Below, piece by piece: positions 7,591 through 17,441 of a stretch of DNA of 64,000 bases. The stretch spans positions 2,459,501-2,523,500 of the forward strand of contig NZ_CP051630.1 of the NCBI RefSeq assembly GCF_012848855.1. Direction: 5' to 3'. The notes under the pieces are model-generated. The model had not been told where the DNA came from and ran no database searches. It saw nothing but the letters and a program-made list of their open reading frames with translations. The position numbers and the translations under genes were made by a program. Position 1 is the stretch's first letter. Every line of letters begins with the position of its first letter. Source of the stretch: Pyruvatibacter mobilis (GTDB lineage: Bacteria; Pseudomonadota; Alphaproteobacteria; CGMCC-115125).

Positions 7591-9606
7591 ATGGACAGTT
7601 TTGTAACGGGCGCGACCGGCTTTATTGGCCGACACCTGGTGGAGAAGCTCCTTGCGCGCAAGGGCAAGATCCACGTGCTGGTACGGTCCGGCTCCAAGGG
7701 CAAGCTGAAAGCACTGATTGAGGAGCTGTCGGAGAAGTATCCCGACGCCGACAAGCGCATCATCCCGGTGACCGGTGACCTCGGCAAGGCGCGGCTGGGA
7801 GTGAGCCCCAAGCAGATCACGGCCCTGTCGGGGAAGATCGGCAATGTCTTCCACCTCGCCGCCATCTACGACATCGCCAATGAGGACGCCGCCAGCCAGA
7901 TCACGGCCAATGTGGACGGCACGCGCAATGCGGTGACCTTCGCGGAGGCGGTGAAGGCCAAATGCTTCCACCACACAAGTTCCATCGCCGCGGCTGGCCT
8001 GTTCAGGGGCTATTGGCGCGAGGACATGTTTGAGGAGTGGGAAGAGGACAACCATCCCTATTTCCGCACCAAGCATGATTCCGAAAAAGTGGTGCGCGAG
8101 GAATGCACCGTCCCCTGGCGCATCTACCGGCCGGGCATCGTGGTGGGCCATTCCAAGACCGGCTTTATCGACAAGATCGACGGGCCCTATTTCTTCTTCA
8201 AGATGCTGCAGCGCCTGCGCAACGCGCTGCCGCGCTGGCTGTCGCTGGTGGGGCTTGAAGGCGGGCACATGAACATCGTGCCGGTGGATTTCGTGGCCGA
8301 CGCCATGGACCACATCGCCCACAAGGCGGGCCTCAACGGCAAGACCTTCCACCTCACCAACCCGGACAGCATGCCGGTGGGTGACGTGCTCAACACATTT
8401 GCGCGGGCGGGCCACGGGCCGGAATTCGCCATGCGGATCGACGCAGGCCTGTTCGGCTTCATTCCCAAGGCGGTGCGCGACGGGATCAAGAACCTGCCGC
8501 CGGTACGCACCATCACCGACGGGGTGCTGTCGGATCTCGGCATTCCGCGGGCCACGCTCAAATTCTTCAACTACCCCACCAAGTTCGACAGCCGCGACAC
8601 CCAGGCGGCACTGAAGGGGTCGGGCATTTCCTGTCCGCAACTGCGCGACTATGCGCCGGTGCTGTGGGATTACTGGGAGCGCAATCTCGACCCGTCCCTG
8701 TTCCAGAACCGCACCCTGTCCGGTGCCGTGAAGGGCAAGGTGGTGGTGGTGACCGGTGCCACCTCCGGCATCGGCCTGGCAATTGCCGAGAAGCTGGTGG
8801 CGGCCGGTGCCGTCACCGTGATTGCCGCCCGCACGCCGGAGAACCTAGCGGAGACAAAAGCGCTGCTGAAGAAAAAGGCGCGCGGCAATGGCGGCGAGGT
8901 CCATGCCTACCAGCTTGATGCTGCGGAGATCGACAGCTGTGATGCCTTCGTGAAGAAGGTGATCGACGATCTGGGCCGGGTGGATGTGCTGGTCAACAAT
9001 GCCGGCCGGTCAATCCGCCGCTCGGTGCACCTGTCCTATGACCGTTTCCATGATTTCGAACGCACGATGCAGCTCAACTATTTCGGCGCGCTGCGGCTGA
9101 TCATGGGCTTCCTGCCGCACATGGTGGAGCAGAACGGCGGCACCATCGTGAACATCCTGTCGATCGGCGTGCAGGCCAACCAGCCGCGCTTCTCGGCCTA
9201 TGTGGCATCGAAGGCGGCACTGGGGGCGTTCTCCTCCTGCGCGGCACCGGAGTTCCAGCACAACAACATTCACTTCTCGAATGTCTATATGCCGCTGGTC
9301 CGTACACCGATGATCGCGCCCACCAAGATGTATGACCACGTGCCCACCCTGTCGCCGGACGAGGCGGCGGGGCTGATCGCCAAGGCCATCGTCGAGAAAC
9401 CGACAAGCGTGAGCACCCGCCTGGGTACCTTTGCGCAGGTGCTGTGGGCGCTGGCGCCGAAGGCGATGAACACGGTGTTCAACACGACCTACCGGCTGTT
9501 CCCGGATTCTGCCGCCGCCAAGGGCGAGCCCGGGGAAGGCAAGCCGCATACGCCCAGCAACGAAGCCGTGGCGCTGGCCGCGCTTACCCGCGGCATTCAC
9601 TGGTAG
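7591..9606 (+). CDS. Fatty acyl-CoA/ACP reductase, two-domain (alcohol-forming, Marinobacter FAR type)
   Basis: A 671-residue fusion. The N-terminal half is an extended SDR/NAD-epimerase-like reductase: nucleotide motif VTGATGFIG (residues 5-13), HHTSSIAAAG, and the YxxxK catalytic pair in HPYFRTKHDSEK. The C-terminal half is a classical Acr1-like SDR: VTGATSGIG near residue 385, NNAGRS, and YVASK. The order and many segments agree with the bifunctional fatty acyl-CoA reductase of Marinobacter that reduces acyl-CoA through the aldehyde to the fatty alcohol for wax esters. The ATG at 7591 follows GGGGAGG by six bases. No wax synthase is encoded nearby. Confidence 0.85.
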   Translation: MDSFVTGATGFIGRHLVEKLLARKGKIHVLVRSGSKGKLKALIEELSEKYPDADKRIIPVTGDLGKARLGVSPKQITALSGKIGNVFHLAAIYDIANEDAASQITANVDGTRNAVTFAEAVKAKCFHHTSSIAAAGLFRGYWREDMFEEWEEDNHPYFRTKHDSEKVVREECTVPWRIYRPGIVVGHSKTGFIDKIDGPYFFFKMLQRLRNALPRWLSLVGLEGGHMNIVPVDFVADAMDHIAHKAGLNGKTFHLTNPDSMPVGDVLNTFARAGHGPEFAMRIDAGLFGFIPKAVRDGIKNLPPVRTITDGVLSDLGIPRATLKFFNYPTKFDSRDTQAALKGSGISCPQLRDYAPVLWDYWERNLDPSLFQNRTLSGAVKGKVVVVTGATSGIGLAIAEKLVAAGAVTVIAARTPENLAETKALLKKKARGNGGEVHAYQLDAAEIDSCDAFVKKVIDDLGRVDVLVNNAGRSIRRSVHLSYDRFHDFERTMQLNYFGALRLIMGFLPHMVEQNGGTIVNILSIGVQANQPRFSAYVASKAALGAFSSCAAPEFQHNNIHFSNVYMPLVRTPMIAPTKMYDHVPTLSPDEAAGLIAKAIVEKPTSVSTRLGTFAQVLWALAPKAMNTVFNTTYRLFPDSAAAKGEPGEGKPHTPSNEAVALAALTRGIHW

Positions 9607-9636
9607 GGCGCATACGGAATATTACTCACCAGGACA

Positions 9637-12600
9637 CTACTCACCAGGGCGGGGGATGCGGCGGATATTGCCGTTATCCCCCGTTCCGTTTTCAGCATCC
9701 TCGATGGCTTCCGCATCCACGTCGATGACGCGGGCCGAACGCTTGCGGCCGAAGCGGCGGCGCACATCCTCCTGGATACCCAGCACGGCCGGCACCACCA
9801 GCAGCACCAGGAAGGTGGCGGTGGCCAGACCCCAGGCCAGCGTGATGGCCATGGGCAGCAGGAACTGGGCCTGCAGGCTGGTTTCAAACAGGAGCGGTGC
9901 GAGGCCACCAACGGTGGTGAGCGAGGTGAGCAGCACCGCGCGCAGACGGTCCTGCACGCCGCCGATCACGGCCGCACGCACGTCGTCGCCCTCATCCATG
10001 CGGTTGTCGATCTGGTCCACGAGGATGATGGAGTCGTTGACCAGAATGCCGGCAAGGCCGAGCAGGGCCACAAAGCTCAGGAGCGTGAGGTCAAAGCCCA
10101 TGACGAGGTGGCCCAGCACCGCGCCGACAAGGCCGAAGGGAATGATCGACATCACAACGATCGGCCGCACATAGGAGGCGAAGACCCAGGCGAGGATGAT
10201 GTAGATGGCAATGAGCGCCATCTGCGCGCCGAGACCGAGATCGCCAAAGGCTTCCGCCTGCTCCTCGGCGCGTCCGGAGAAATCGAAGGCGAGATTGTAT
10301 TTCGCGGCGATCTCCGGCAGGCCGCTGGTGCGCAAGGCGGCGACGACCTGGTTGGAATTGGTGACGGTGGCGTCCACTTCGGCGGTTACCGACACGAAGC
10401 TCTTGCCGTCTTCCCGGCGCAGGCGGGAGAAGCCCTGCTGCTCACGGATGGTGACCACTTCGGTGAGCGCCACCTCCTGGCCCGTGGGCGTACGCAGATA
10501 AAGCTCCTCCAGCGCGCGGGTGCGCTCACCTTCCGGCAGCTGTACGCGGACGGTCACTTCCTCTTCCTGGCGCGCGAAGCGCTTGGCGATGGCACCTTCG
10601 AACGCGTTGCGCACCTGGCGGCCGACGCTTTCGGTGGTGAAGCCGAGGGCCGCCCCGCGCGGGCTGACTTCCAGCACCAGCTCTTGCTTGCCGTAGGGCA
10701 AGTCATCCTCGATGTCTGACACGCCCTCAAAAGTGGCCAGCAGGTCGCGCACTTCGAGGGCGGCTTCCTTGAGGGTGCGGGGATTGCCGCCGGTGAGGCG
10801 GATGTCGAGGTCGCGGCCCGGCGGCCCGCCCTGGCGCTCGGTGAGGGCAATGCGCTCAATGCCCGGCAGGTCCGGCAGCTCAGCGCGCCAGGCCTCAATC
10901 ACGTCGCGGGTGCGGACGGTGCGCAGCTCGGAAGCGAGCAGTTCCACCTGCAGATTGCCGCGATTGTCGCCGGACGTGACGCTGAAGGAGCCACCGGTCT
11001 GGCCGACGGTGCCATAGGCCATGCGGGTGAGCGCGCCGCGCTCGCCGGCGAGCTTCTCTTCGGCGCGGGCGAGCGCTTCGTCGATCTGGCCGAGGGCGTC
11101 GGCGGTCACCTCGCGCGGCGTGCCGGGGGCGAAGACAACCGACGCGGTCACCGTGTCGGCCTCCGGCGAGGGGAAGAACTGGAAGCCGACGCGGCCTGTC
11201 ACCATCAGGCCGATGCAGATGATAAAGGCGGCGATGGCGAGCGATACCGTGGTGTAGCGGTTGTCGTAGGCGCTGGCGATCAGGCGGCGGAAGGGGCCGG
11301 TGCGGAACGCATCCAGGTGGCGGTTGAACCAGATATGGAACCGGCTCTGCGTCATCGGGCCTTCCAGCGCGTGGCGCATGTGGCCGGGCAGCACCAGGAA
11401 GCATTCGATGAGGCTGGCGGCCATCACCGCCATAACCACCATGGGCATGGCGGAAAGAAGCTGGCCGATGATATCGCCGATTAGCAGCACCGGCGCGAAG
11501 GCCGCGACCGTGGTGAGAATGGCCGCGAGCACGGGGCCGAACATGCGGCGACCGCCGAGATAGGCTGCGACGGTGGGCGGGTAGCCGCGCTCTCTCAGGG
11601 TCGTGGCATGCTCGCCCACCACAATCGCGTCATCGACAATGATGCCGATGGTCATGATCAGCGCAAAGAGCGAAATCATGTTGATGGACTGGCCGGTGGC
11701 GAGCATGGCCGCCAGGGTGGCCATCATCGCCACGGGAATGCCGGCGGAGACCCAGAAGGCGACGCGGGCATTGAGAAATACGAAGAGGATGACCAGCACC
11801 AGCACGAGACCGCCGACACCGTTTTTCACCAGCAGCATGATGCGGTCCACCACCAGGTCCGCCTGCACGTCGAACATCTCGATCCGCAGGGTCGGCGGCA
11901 GGGTGGGCTTCAGCTCCTTCAGGGCCGTCTCGACACTTGCCTGCACTTCCAGCGTGTCAGCGGTCAGCGCGCGCTGGATATCGAGCTTGATGGCGAGATC
12001 GCCGTTGCGCAGGCCGGTGGGCTGATCCTCATCGAAGCCGTCGCGGATCATCGCCACGTCTTCGAGGCGCACCTTCTCGCCGGTGCCGAGGGATTTGAGC
12101 TCGATCTTGCCGAGCGCACCCGCATCAGTGGCAAGGCCGATGGAGCGCAGCTGCTTTTCCTGCGCGCCTTCCAGCGTGCCGGAAGGCAGGTCCTGGCTTA
12201 TCTGGCGGATGCGGCCTGCGACATCGGCGACGGACAGGTCCAGCCGCCGCAGGTCCGCCTCGGCGATCTCCACCACCAGCTCCGGGTCGCGCACGCCGGT
12301 CATCACCACGCGGTCGGCACCGGCATCTAGCAGCACGTCGCGGATGTCCTTGGCGTAGGCGCGCAGGGCGCTTTCAGTGAAGGGGCCGGAGATGGCGAGC
12401 GCTGCCACGGATTCATAGAAGATGGCGCGGCTGATGGTGGGGCGTTCGCTGTCTTCCGGCAGGGTGGTGATGCTGGAGACGGCCTGCTCCACATCGGCCT
12501 GGGCCTTCTGCATGTCGGTGCTGGAGGTGAATTCGATCACCACCTGAGCGACGCCCTCACGGGCATAGCTCTGCACCTTGTCCACCCCGTCGAGGAAGCG

Positions 12601-12879
12601 CACCTCCGGCTCGATGGCATCGATGATGTTGCCTTCCACGTCCTCGGCGCTGGCGCCGGGCCAGATGATGGAAAGGGAAATGGTCGGAATTTCCGTCTTC
12701 GGAAAGAACTGCGTGTTGAGCTGGGTGAGCGCGTAGAAGCCCGCCACCAGCAGCATGCCCATCAGCAGATTGGCCGCATTGCGGTGCGTGACGAAGAAGC
12801 CGAGCAGACCGCTGGGCCGGTCCGCATCGGCAATGCGGCGCGGGGCCTGGTCCGGTCCGAAGGGCTGATGGTCGCTCAT
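9637..12879 (-). CDS. RND efflux pump inner-membrane permease (AcrB/HAE1 family)
   Basis: A 1,080-residue RND transporter with the duplicated layout of one helix, a large periplasmic loop and six helices. The TM4 motif IGIIVDDAIVVGEH supplies the proton-relay aspartates, and GILVNDSIILVD is the matching segment in the second half. It exports drugs, solvents or metals using proton import. The adaptor gene ends five bases upstream, so the two form an operon; the outer-membrane factor is not in the window. Substrate cannot be told from sequence. Confidence 0.92.
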   Translation of the reverse strand: MSDHQPFGPDQAPRRIADADRPSGLLGFFVTHRNAANLLMGMLLVAGFYALTQLNTQFFPKTEIPTISLSIIWPGASAEDVEGNIIDAIEPEVRFLDGVDKVQSYAREGVAQVVIEFTSSTDMQKAQADVEQAVSSITTLPEDSERPTISRAIFYESVAALAISGPFTESALRAYAKDIRDVLLDAGADRVVMTGVRDPELVVEIAEADLRRLDLSVADVAGRIRQISQDLPSGTLEGAQEKQLRSIGLATDAGALGKIELKSLGTGEKVRLEDVAMIRDGFDEDQPTGLRNGDLAIKLDIQRALTADTLEVQASVETALKELKPTLPPTLRIEMFDVQADLVVDRIMLLVKNGVGGLVLVLVILFVFLNARVAFWVSAGIPVAMMATLAAMLATGQSINMISLFALIMTIGIIVDDAIVVGEHATTLRERGYPPTVAAYLGGRRMFGPVLAAILTTVAAFAPVLLIGDIIGQLLSAMPMVVMAVMAASLIECFLVLPGHMRHALEGPMTQSRFHIWFNRHLDAFRTGPFRRLIASAYDNRYTTVSLAIAAFIICIGLMVTGRVGFQFFPSPEADTVTASVVFAPGTPREVTADALGQIDEALARAEEKLAGERGALTRMAYGTVGQTGGSFSVTSGDNRGNLQVELLASELRTVRTRDVIEAWRAELPDLPGIERIALTERQGGPPGRDLDIRLTGGNPRTLKEAALEVRDLLATFEGVSDIEDDLPYGKQELVLEVSPRGAALGFTTESVGRQVRNAFEGAIAKRFARQEEEVTVRVQLPEGERTRALEELYLRTPTGQEVALTEVVTIREQQGFSRLRREDGKSFVSVTAEVDATVTNSNQVVAALRTSGLPEIAAKYNLAFDFSGRAEEQAEAFGDLGLGAQMALIAIYIILAWVFASYVRPIVVMSIIPFGLVGAVLGHLVMGFDLTLLSFVALLGLAGILVNDSIILVDQIDNRMDEGDDVRAAVIGGVQDRLRAVLLTSLTTVGGLAPLLFETSLQAQFLLPMAITLAWGLATATFLVLLVVPAVLGIQEDVRRRFGRKRSARVIDVDAEAIEDAENGTGDNGNIRRIPRPGE

Positions 12880-12884
12880 GGCGC

Positions 12885-14252
12885 TCAGGCTCCGCCGGAC
12901 TGGATATCGACACGGACGCCGGGGCCGGCCTCGTTGAAGCGGGTGACCAGCACCTGGTCGCCCTCGGCCAGGTTGCCGGACACCAGGATGCCCTCCGGCG
13001 TGCGGGTGGCGACCTCTACCTTGCGCGGCTCGAGGCGCCCGTCGACGATGGCGTAGATGGTGTCGCCGTCAAACAGCGCGGTCTCCGGCAGCAAGGCCAC
13101 CTGGGTGTAGCGGGTGTCGGGAAGGCGCACTTCAACGAAGGCACCCGGGCGCAGCGGGGTTTCGGTTCCCTTGGTCTCGAGGCGGGCAAAGGCTTCAACG
13201 CCGCCGGAGGCTGCGGAGATTTCCGCCCCCACGCGCTCGATGGTGGCGGTGTATTCCAGCGTGCGCCCGCCGACGCGCCACAGCACGGTGGCCGGGCGGC
13301 CGGTGACCCGGCCCTCGGCGGCGATGATGCGGCCATATTGGGCATCGGTCAGGGTAAAGCGGGCTTCCAGACGATCCGCATCCGTCAGATCTGCCAGCCG
13401 GTCGTTGAGGCCCACGCGCTTGCCCTGCTCGGCAGCGACGGAGCCGACAAAGCCCGTGAACGGCGCGACAATGCGCGTGTTGCCGAGATCGCGCTCGGCG
13501 CGGCGCAGGGCCACTTCGAGACGCTGGATCACGGCCTCCTGCTGCTCCACGCGGGACAGTTCCTGCGCCACATTGCTTTCGCGCTGGTCCACCTGCGCCT
13601 GCTGCTGGGCGACAGCGAGGCGGCGGTCGTCCACCGTGGCCTGGGAGATGTTGCCGGACTTCGACAGGCGGACGGCGCGGTTGAGGTCGCGCTGGCGGAT
13701 GGTGAGCTGCTGGCGGGCATTGGCCAGTGCTTCGTCCTCCAAGGCCGCGCGGGCCTTGATCTCGGCAAGGCGGGCCTTGCCCTCTGAAAGGGAAGCCACG
13801 GCGTCATCGCGGGCGGCTTCATAATCGAACGGGTCAATCAGCACCAGCGTGTCACCGGTGGAGACGATGCCGCCTTCCCGGAAGTTTTCGCCGGTCTCGA
13901 GGATTTCGCCGGCGACGAGCGCGCGCAGCTCCACCTTGCGACCGGCGACAACCTCGCCGAAGACCTGTAATTGCGGCTGGATGTCGGTGAAGGTGACGGC
14001 GGCGGCGCGCACGGTCCAGCTGCGCTCCTCCGGCGGCTCGGGGGTGAGCGTCGGCTGGGTGGCGCGCAGCACCATGAAGATGCCGATGGCGCCCGCGAGG
14101 ATGAGCAGCGGCATGAAGCGGCGCCACCACGGGCGGCGGGGGGCGTCTTCCGGTGTCAGCGCCTCATCGGGATAGCCGGGGCGCCGGCGCTCCACCGCGC
14201 GGGCATCGCCGCGGGGGCTGCGGTCGTCATCCTCATACCGGCCCAAACTCAT
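12885..14252 (-). CDS. RND efflux periplasmic adaptor (membrane fusion protein)
   Basis: A 455-residue adaptor. It has a short charged cytoplasmic N-terminus, one anchor helix (FMPLLILAGAIGIFMVL, residues ~46-62), a lipoyl/barrel-sandwich half around FGEVVAGRKVELRALVAGEI, a long alpha-hairpin coiled coil (~165-260), then the second lipoyl half (RIVAPFTGFVG) and beta-barrel domains. The ATG at 14252 was chosen over 14387 because it is preceded by GGAAGGAAG and the extra residues look non-coding. It bridges the RND permease encoded next to it with an outer-membrane channel. Confidence 0.9.
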   Translation of the reverse strand: MSLGRYEDDDRSPRGDARAVERRRPGYPDEALTPEDAPRRPWWRRFMPLLILAGAIGIFMVLRATQPTLTPEPPEERSWTVRAAAVTFTDIQPQLQVFGEVVAGRKVELRALVAGEILETGENFREGGIVSTGDTLVLIDPFDYEAARDDAVASLSEGKARLAEIKARAALEDEALANARQQLTIRQRDLNRAVRLSKSGNISQATVDDRRLAVAQQQAQVDQRESNVAQELSRVEQQEAVIQRLEVALRRAERDLGNTRIVAPFTGFVGSVAAEQGKRVGLNDRLADLTDADRLEARFTLTDAQYGRIIAAEGRVTGRPATVLWRVGGRTLEYTATIERVGAEISAASGGVEAFARLETKGTETPLRPGAFVEVRLPDTRYTQVALLPETALFDGDTIYAIVDGRLEPRKVEVATRTPEGILVSGNLAEGDQVLVTRFNEAGPGVRVDIQSGGA

Positions 14253-14576
14253 CCGTCTTCCTTCCCAAAGGCGTCTTCTGCTGCCATTCCGGCGGCCGCA
14301 TGGCGGCGGATCGCACGCATTATGCGGCGGCAAAGATGAACCGTAAGCCGCCAGAAAGCCGCATCCCGGCCCAAATGCACCCGGCATTCACGCCATCAGA
14401 CATGGTATACGACCCAAAGCCCACCAATGGTTTCAGCAAATTCACGGGTTTTTCCGGGAATTTGGGGGCTTTCAGACGTATTGAACGCCGCGATCCGGCA
14501 TGATCCGTCGCCTTTCCCTTGCTGAAGGGGCGATGAGGCCGGATCCGGCTTTTTTGACGGCAAACGGGGTTGTTTC
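14253..14576. other. Intergenic region between the efflux adaptor and argE, with a GC palindrome plus T-run
   Basis: This 324-base divergent spacer should carry promoters for both sides. The clear element is GCCGGATCCGGC at 14538-14549, a 12-bp perfect palindrome, followed by six T at 14550-14555. It resembles a short intrinsic terminator 22 bases ahead of argE, but the stem is only four to five pairs around GATC. No recognised operator was found. Confidence 0.5.
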
Positions 14577-15752
14577 ATGACCGGGTCCGACATTTCCATG
14601 ACCGCGCCGGCACTGCTGCGCCAGCTCATCGCTTTCGACACGACGAGCCATCTGAGCAATCTGGCGCTGGTGGACTTCGTGACCGGGCTGATGGACCGCT
14701 ACGGCATGCGCTACGAGCTGATCCCCAATGAGGACGGCACAAAGGCCAATCTGTACGGCACCATCGGCGGCGACGGGCCGGACGGGATCGTGCTGTCCGG
14801 ACATACGGATGTGGTGCCGGTGGAAGATCAGGACTGGTCGAGCGACCCGTTCGACATGGTGGAGAAGGACGGCAAGTATTTCGGCCGCGGCACGTCGGAC
14901 ATGAAGGGCTTTATTGCCTGCGCGCTGGCGCAGTTGCCGAAACTCTCAGCGGCAAAGCTGTCGCGGCCCGTCCATTTCGCCTTTTCCTATGATGAGGAAA
15001 TCGGATGTCTGGGCGTGCGGCCGATGATCGAGCATCTGGCCGGGCACCTGCCCAAGCCGGGCCTTGTCATTGTCGGCGAGCCGACGGACATGGCTGTCGT
15101 GGACGCGCACAAGGGCATCCGCTCCTTCCGGGTGGAAGTGACAGGCCTCGAATATCATTCAAGCCAGACCGACAAGGGCGTGAACGCCATTATGGCGGCA
15201 GCCCGGATGATCGCGTTCCTGGGTGAGATCGCCGAAGAGATGAAAGCGCGGGGGGATGCCTCAGGCCGCTTTCAGCCGCCCTACACCACCCTGTCGGTGG
15301 GCCGCATCGGCGGTGGCACCGCCACCAATATCGTGCCGCGCCATTGCTGGTTTACTTTCGAGCACCGCACCCTGCCCGACCAGGACGTGGACGAGATCAG
15401 CACGCGCCTGCGCCGCTTCGCCGACGAAACGCTGCTGCCGGACATGCGGGCTGTTTATCCGCAGGCGGACATTCGCATCGAGACGCTGGCGCAGGCACCG
15501 GGCCTAAAGCCCAGCGACGACGCGTCGCCGCTGGAAACGGCGGTGATGATGCTGGCGGGACGCAATGACCGGGAGGCTGTGTCCTATGCCACGGAGGCCG
15601 GGCTGTTCCAGGAAGTCGGTATTCCCACGCTGGTATGCGGGCCCGGCAGCATCCTGCAGGCGCACAAGCCGGATGAATGGGTCGAGACGAAACAGCTTGA
15701 GGCCTGTGACGACTTCCTGAGCCGCCTGGTGGACCACATCAGCGCCGGATGA
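14577..15752 (+). CDS. argE: Acetylornithine deacetylase
   Basis: A 391-residue M20 metallopeptidase-family protein. VLSGHTDVVPVED (near residue 73) gives the first metal-binding His/Asp, GRGTSDMKGF the bridging Asp, SYDEEIGC the catalytic Glu pair, and VGEPTDM and GPGSILQAHKPDEW the remaining ligands. It hydrolyses N-acetylornithine to ornithine. Neighbouring argF and argD support an arginine role, although they lie on the other strand. The start at 14577 lacks a strong ribosome-binding site; a second in-frame ATG at 14598 is possible. Confidence 0.88.
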   Translation: MTGSDISMTAPALLRQLIAFDTTSHLSNLALVDFVTGLMDRYGMRYELIPNEDGTKANLYGTIGGDGPDGIVLSGHTDVVPVEDQDWSSDPFDMVEKDGKYFGRGTSDMKGFIACALAQLPKLSAAKLSRPVHFAFSYDEEIGCLGVRPMIEHLAGHLPKPGLVIVGEPTDMAVVDAHKGIRSFRVEVTGLEYHSSQTDKGVNAIMAAARMIAFLGEIAEEMKARGDASGRFQPPYTTLSVGRIGGGTATNIVPRHCWFTFEHRTLPDQDVDEISTRLRRFADETLLPDMRAVYPQADIRIETLAQAPGLKPSDDASPLETAVMMLAGRNDREAVSYATEAGLFQEVGIPTLVCGPGSILQAHKPDEWVETKQLEACDDFLSRLVDHISAG

Positions 15753-16398
15753 TGTAGCCCAACTCGGCGCGGATGCCGTTTTCAAGCTCCTGATTGAGCG
15801 AGGTGGCAATCTCCTCCATCAGCGCAAAACGGATGCGGTCGCGCTCATTGAGGCTGGCGCTTTCAAGGATGTCGCGCTTGCCTTCCACCTTCACGCTGAT
15901 GCCGCCGATACGGCCTGTGACCGGGTCGATGAGATCAACCGCCACTTCACAGACGGCTTCGATGCGCGTGTCCGCCTGATCCTTGAAGAAGCCTTCAACA
16001 CCCTTTTCCACCGGCAAGGGCTTTTCCGTCACCGAGCCATCGAGCAGGGTGACGCGCAGCAGGCTGCCATCGGCGGCGCCGGGACCGCCGGGCACGGCCC
16101 GCAGGCGGTCACGCGTCCAGGTGCGGATGATGCGCACCGGGTTGTTGGGCACGAGATGGCCGATATGGGGCGGCTGGCCGGGCTGCTGCCAGGCTTCCGC
16201 GAGGTCGATCTCGGCGACGTCCAGCGCCATCACCTCGGTGTGGCCGAAGGTGAGCGTGGCGTTGACGGGGCCCTGCGGCGGGGCCGTGGTCGCCAGGCAG
16301 CCCGCCAGCAGCAGGCTTGCCGCCAGCATCACCACCAGCCGTTCAAGCGCCGGATACTTCCTCCGGCTTGAAGGTGTAGTTGCTGCTGCAGAACTCAC
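15739..16398 (-). CDS. Putative lipoprotein of unknown function
   Basis: A roughly 200-residue conserved-looking protein with a signal peptide ending in the lipobox LLAGC, so it should be lipid-anchored after export. The mature part has no domain I recognise; the region around LIDPVTGRIGGISVKVEG and the C-terminal EIATSLNQELENGIRAEL look structured. The start is uncertain: a GTG at 16398 lies inside hslO and gives a basic n-region (SSRRK), whereas GTG 16335/16332 or ATG 16329 avoid the overlap but leave a short signal. It overlaps the argE end by 14 bases on the other strand. Confidence 0.65.
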   Translation of the reverse strand: MSSAAATTPSSRRKYPALERLVVMLAASLLLAGCLATTAPPQGPVNATLTFGHTEVMALDVAEIDLAEAWQQPGQPPHIGHLVPNNPVRIIRTWTRDRLRAVPGGPGAADGSLLRVTLLDGSVTEKPLPVEKGVEGFFKDQADTRIEAVCEVAVDLIDPVTGRIGGISVKVEGKRDILESASLNERDRIRFALMEEIATSLNQELENGIRAELGYIIRR

Positions 16399-17371
16399 AT
16401 CGCACCTCGATCAGACCGTCTTCCGTGTACATGTCGGCGAGCTCATCTTCGCCGAATCCCTTGAGGACACCGGCAATGTACTCCTGCGAGCAGCGGCATG
16501 AGAAGCTCAAGGGGTGCTCGGAGAACACCCGCACGCCGTCTTCGTGATAGAGGCGGTAGAGCAGGGTTTCAGCGGCAAGGCCGGGATCGACAAGCTCATG
16601 GTCCTCGACCGTCTCCATGAGGATGCGGGCGCGGTTCCAGTTGTCGTCCTCTTCGGCATCGTCCTGCGCGGGCTCAGAGCCGTCCGGCGCGTCGCCGGGA
16701 TGGGCATCGCGCACATAGCCGCCATCGGCGGGCATATGCTGGATCATGATGCCGCCGGCACGCCAGCCGCCGCCCGCATGGCCGTCGGCATCACGCTGCA
16801 TGGTCTCGGCGACGACAAGGCGGATCAGGGTGGGCAATTGCTCGGAGCGGCGGAAATAGGCTTCCCCGCAGGCGGACAGGCTGTCGCCCTCGAGCGGCAC
16901 CACGCCCTGATAGGAATTGCGGCCGGGGCCCTGATCAACGGTGAGCGCCAGGCTGCCGGTGCCGACAAGGTCAGCCAGCTTCGGGGCCGCGCTGCCGAGT
17001 GCCTCGACCTTGTCACGGTCAAAATGGGCGTAGCCGCGCAGGCCCCCATCCTTGGTCATGTCGGCGACCAGCATGTCCACCGGGCCGTTGCTCGACATCT
17101 GCACCGTGAAGCGGCCATCGAGCTTCAGCGCCGTGCCGAGCATGGAGGCAAGCAGCAGGGCCTCGCCCAGCAGGCGGGACACGGCGGCCGGATAATCGTG
17201 GCGGCCGAGAATATCGCTGATCACCGGGCCGATGCGGGCCAGGCGGCCGCGCACATCCATGCCTTCAATGGCGAAGGGCAGCACGAGGTCGTCGCCCGGA
17301 GCCGTCAGGTCACGGGGGGCCGGTTCGTTGGGGGTCACGTCCACGGGGCTTTGTCCGAAATGGGTATCCAA
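16343..17371 (-). CDS. hslO: Hsp33 redox-regulated chaperone
   Basis: A 342-residue Hsp33. The zinc-binding redox switch is visible at the C-terminus as CRC, about 30 residues, then CEFC. The N-terminal domain contains VQMSSNGPVDMLVADMT. Oxidation releases zinc and turns on holdase activity in the cytoplasm. A acidic insertion (GDAPDGSEPAQDDAEEDD, ~res 220-245) makes it longer than the E. coli protein. It lies 70 bases downstream of argF in the same direction, a linkage often seen in alphaproteobacteria. Confidence 0.93.
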   Translation of the reverse strand: MDTHFGQSPVDVTPNEPAPRDLTAPGDDLVLPFAIEGMDVRGRLARIGPVISDILGRHDYPAAVSRLLGEALLLASMLGTALKLDGRFTVQMSSNGPVDMLVADMTKDGGLRGYAHFDRDKVEALGSAAPKLADLVGTGSLALTVDQGPGRNSYQGVVPLEGDSLSACGEAYFRRSEQLPTLIRLVVAETMQRDADGHAGGGWRAGGIMIQHMPADGGYVRDAHPGDAPDGSEPAQDDAEEDDNWNRARILMETVEDHELVDPGLAAETLLYRLYHEDGVRVFSEHPLSFSCRCSQEYIAGVLKGFGEDELADMYTEDGLIEVRCEFCSSNYTFKPEEVSGA

Positions 17372-17441
17372 AAGGGGATCGGTTACGAGGTCCGCGCCAT
17401 GGCTGCCCGGGGCAGCAGCAGCGCGGGCCCCCTAGATGTGG

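Noticed and set aside
14538-14555. An arginine attenuator ahead of argE
   Set aside because: The palindrome plus T-run is there, but no leader peptide with arginine codons or alternative pairing could be found.
16329-16398. A firm choice of start for the lipoprotein gene
   Set aside because: GTG 16398, GTG 16335/16332 and ATG 16329 are all possible and no ribosome-binding site decides, so the longest frame is reported with the doubt stated.
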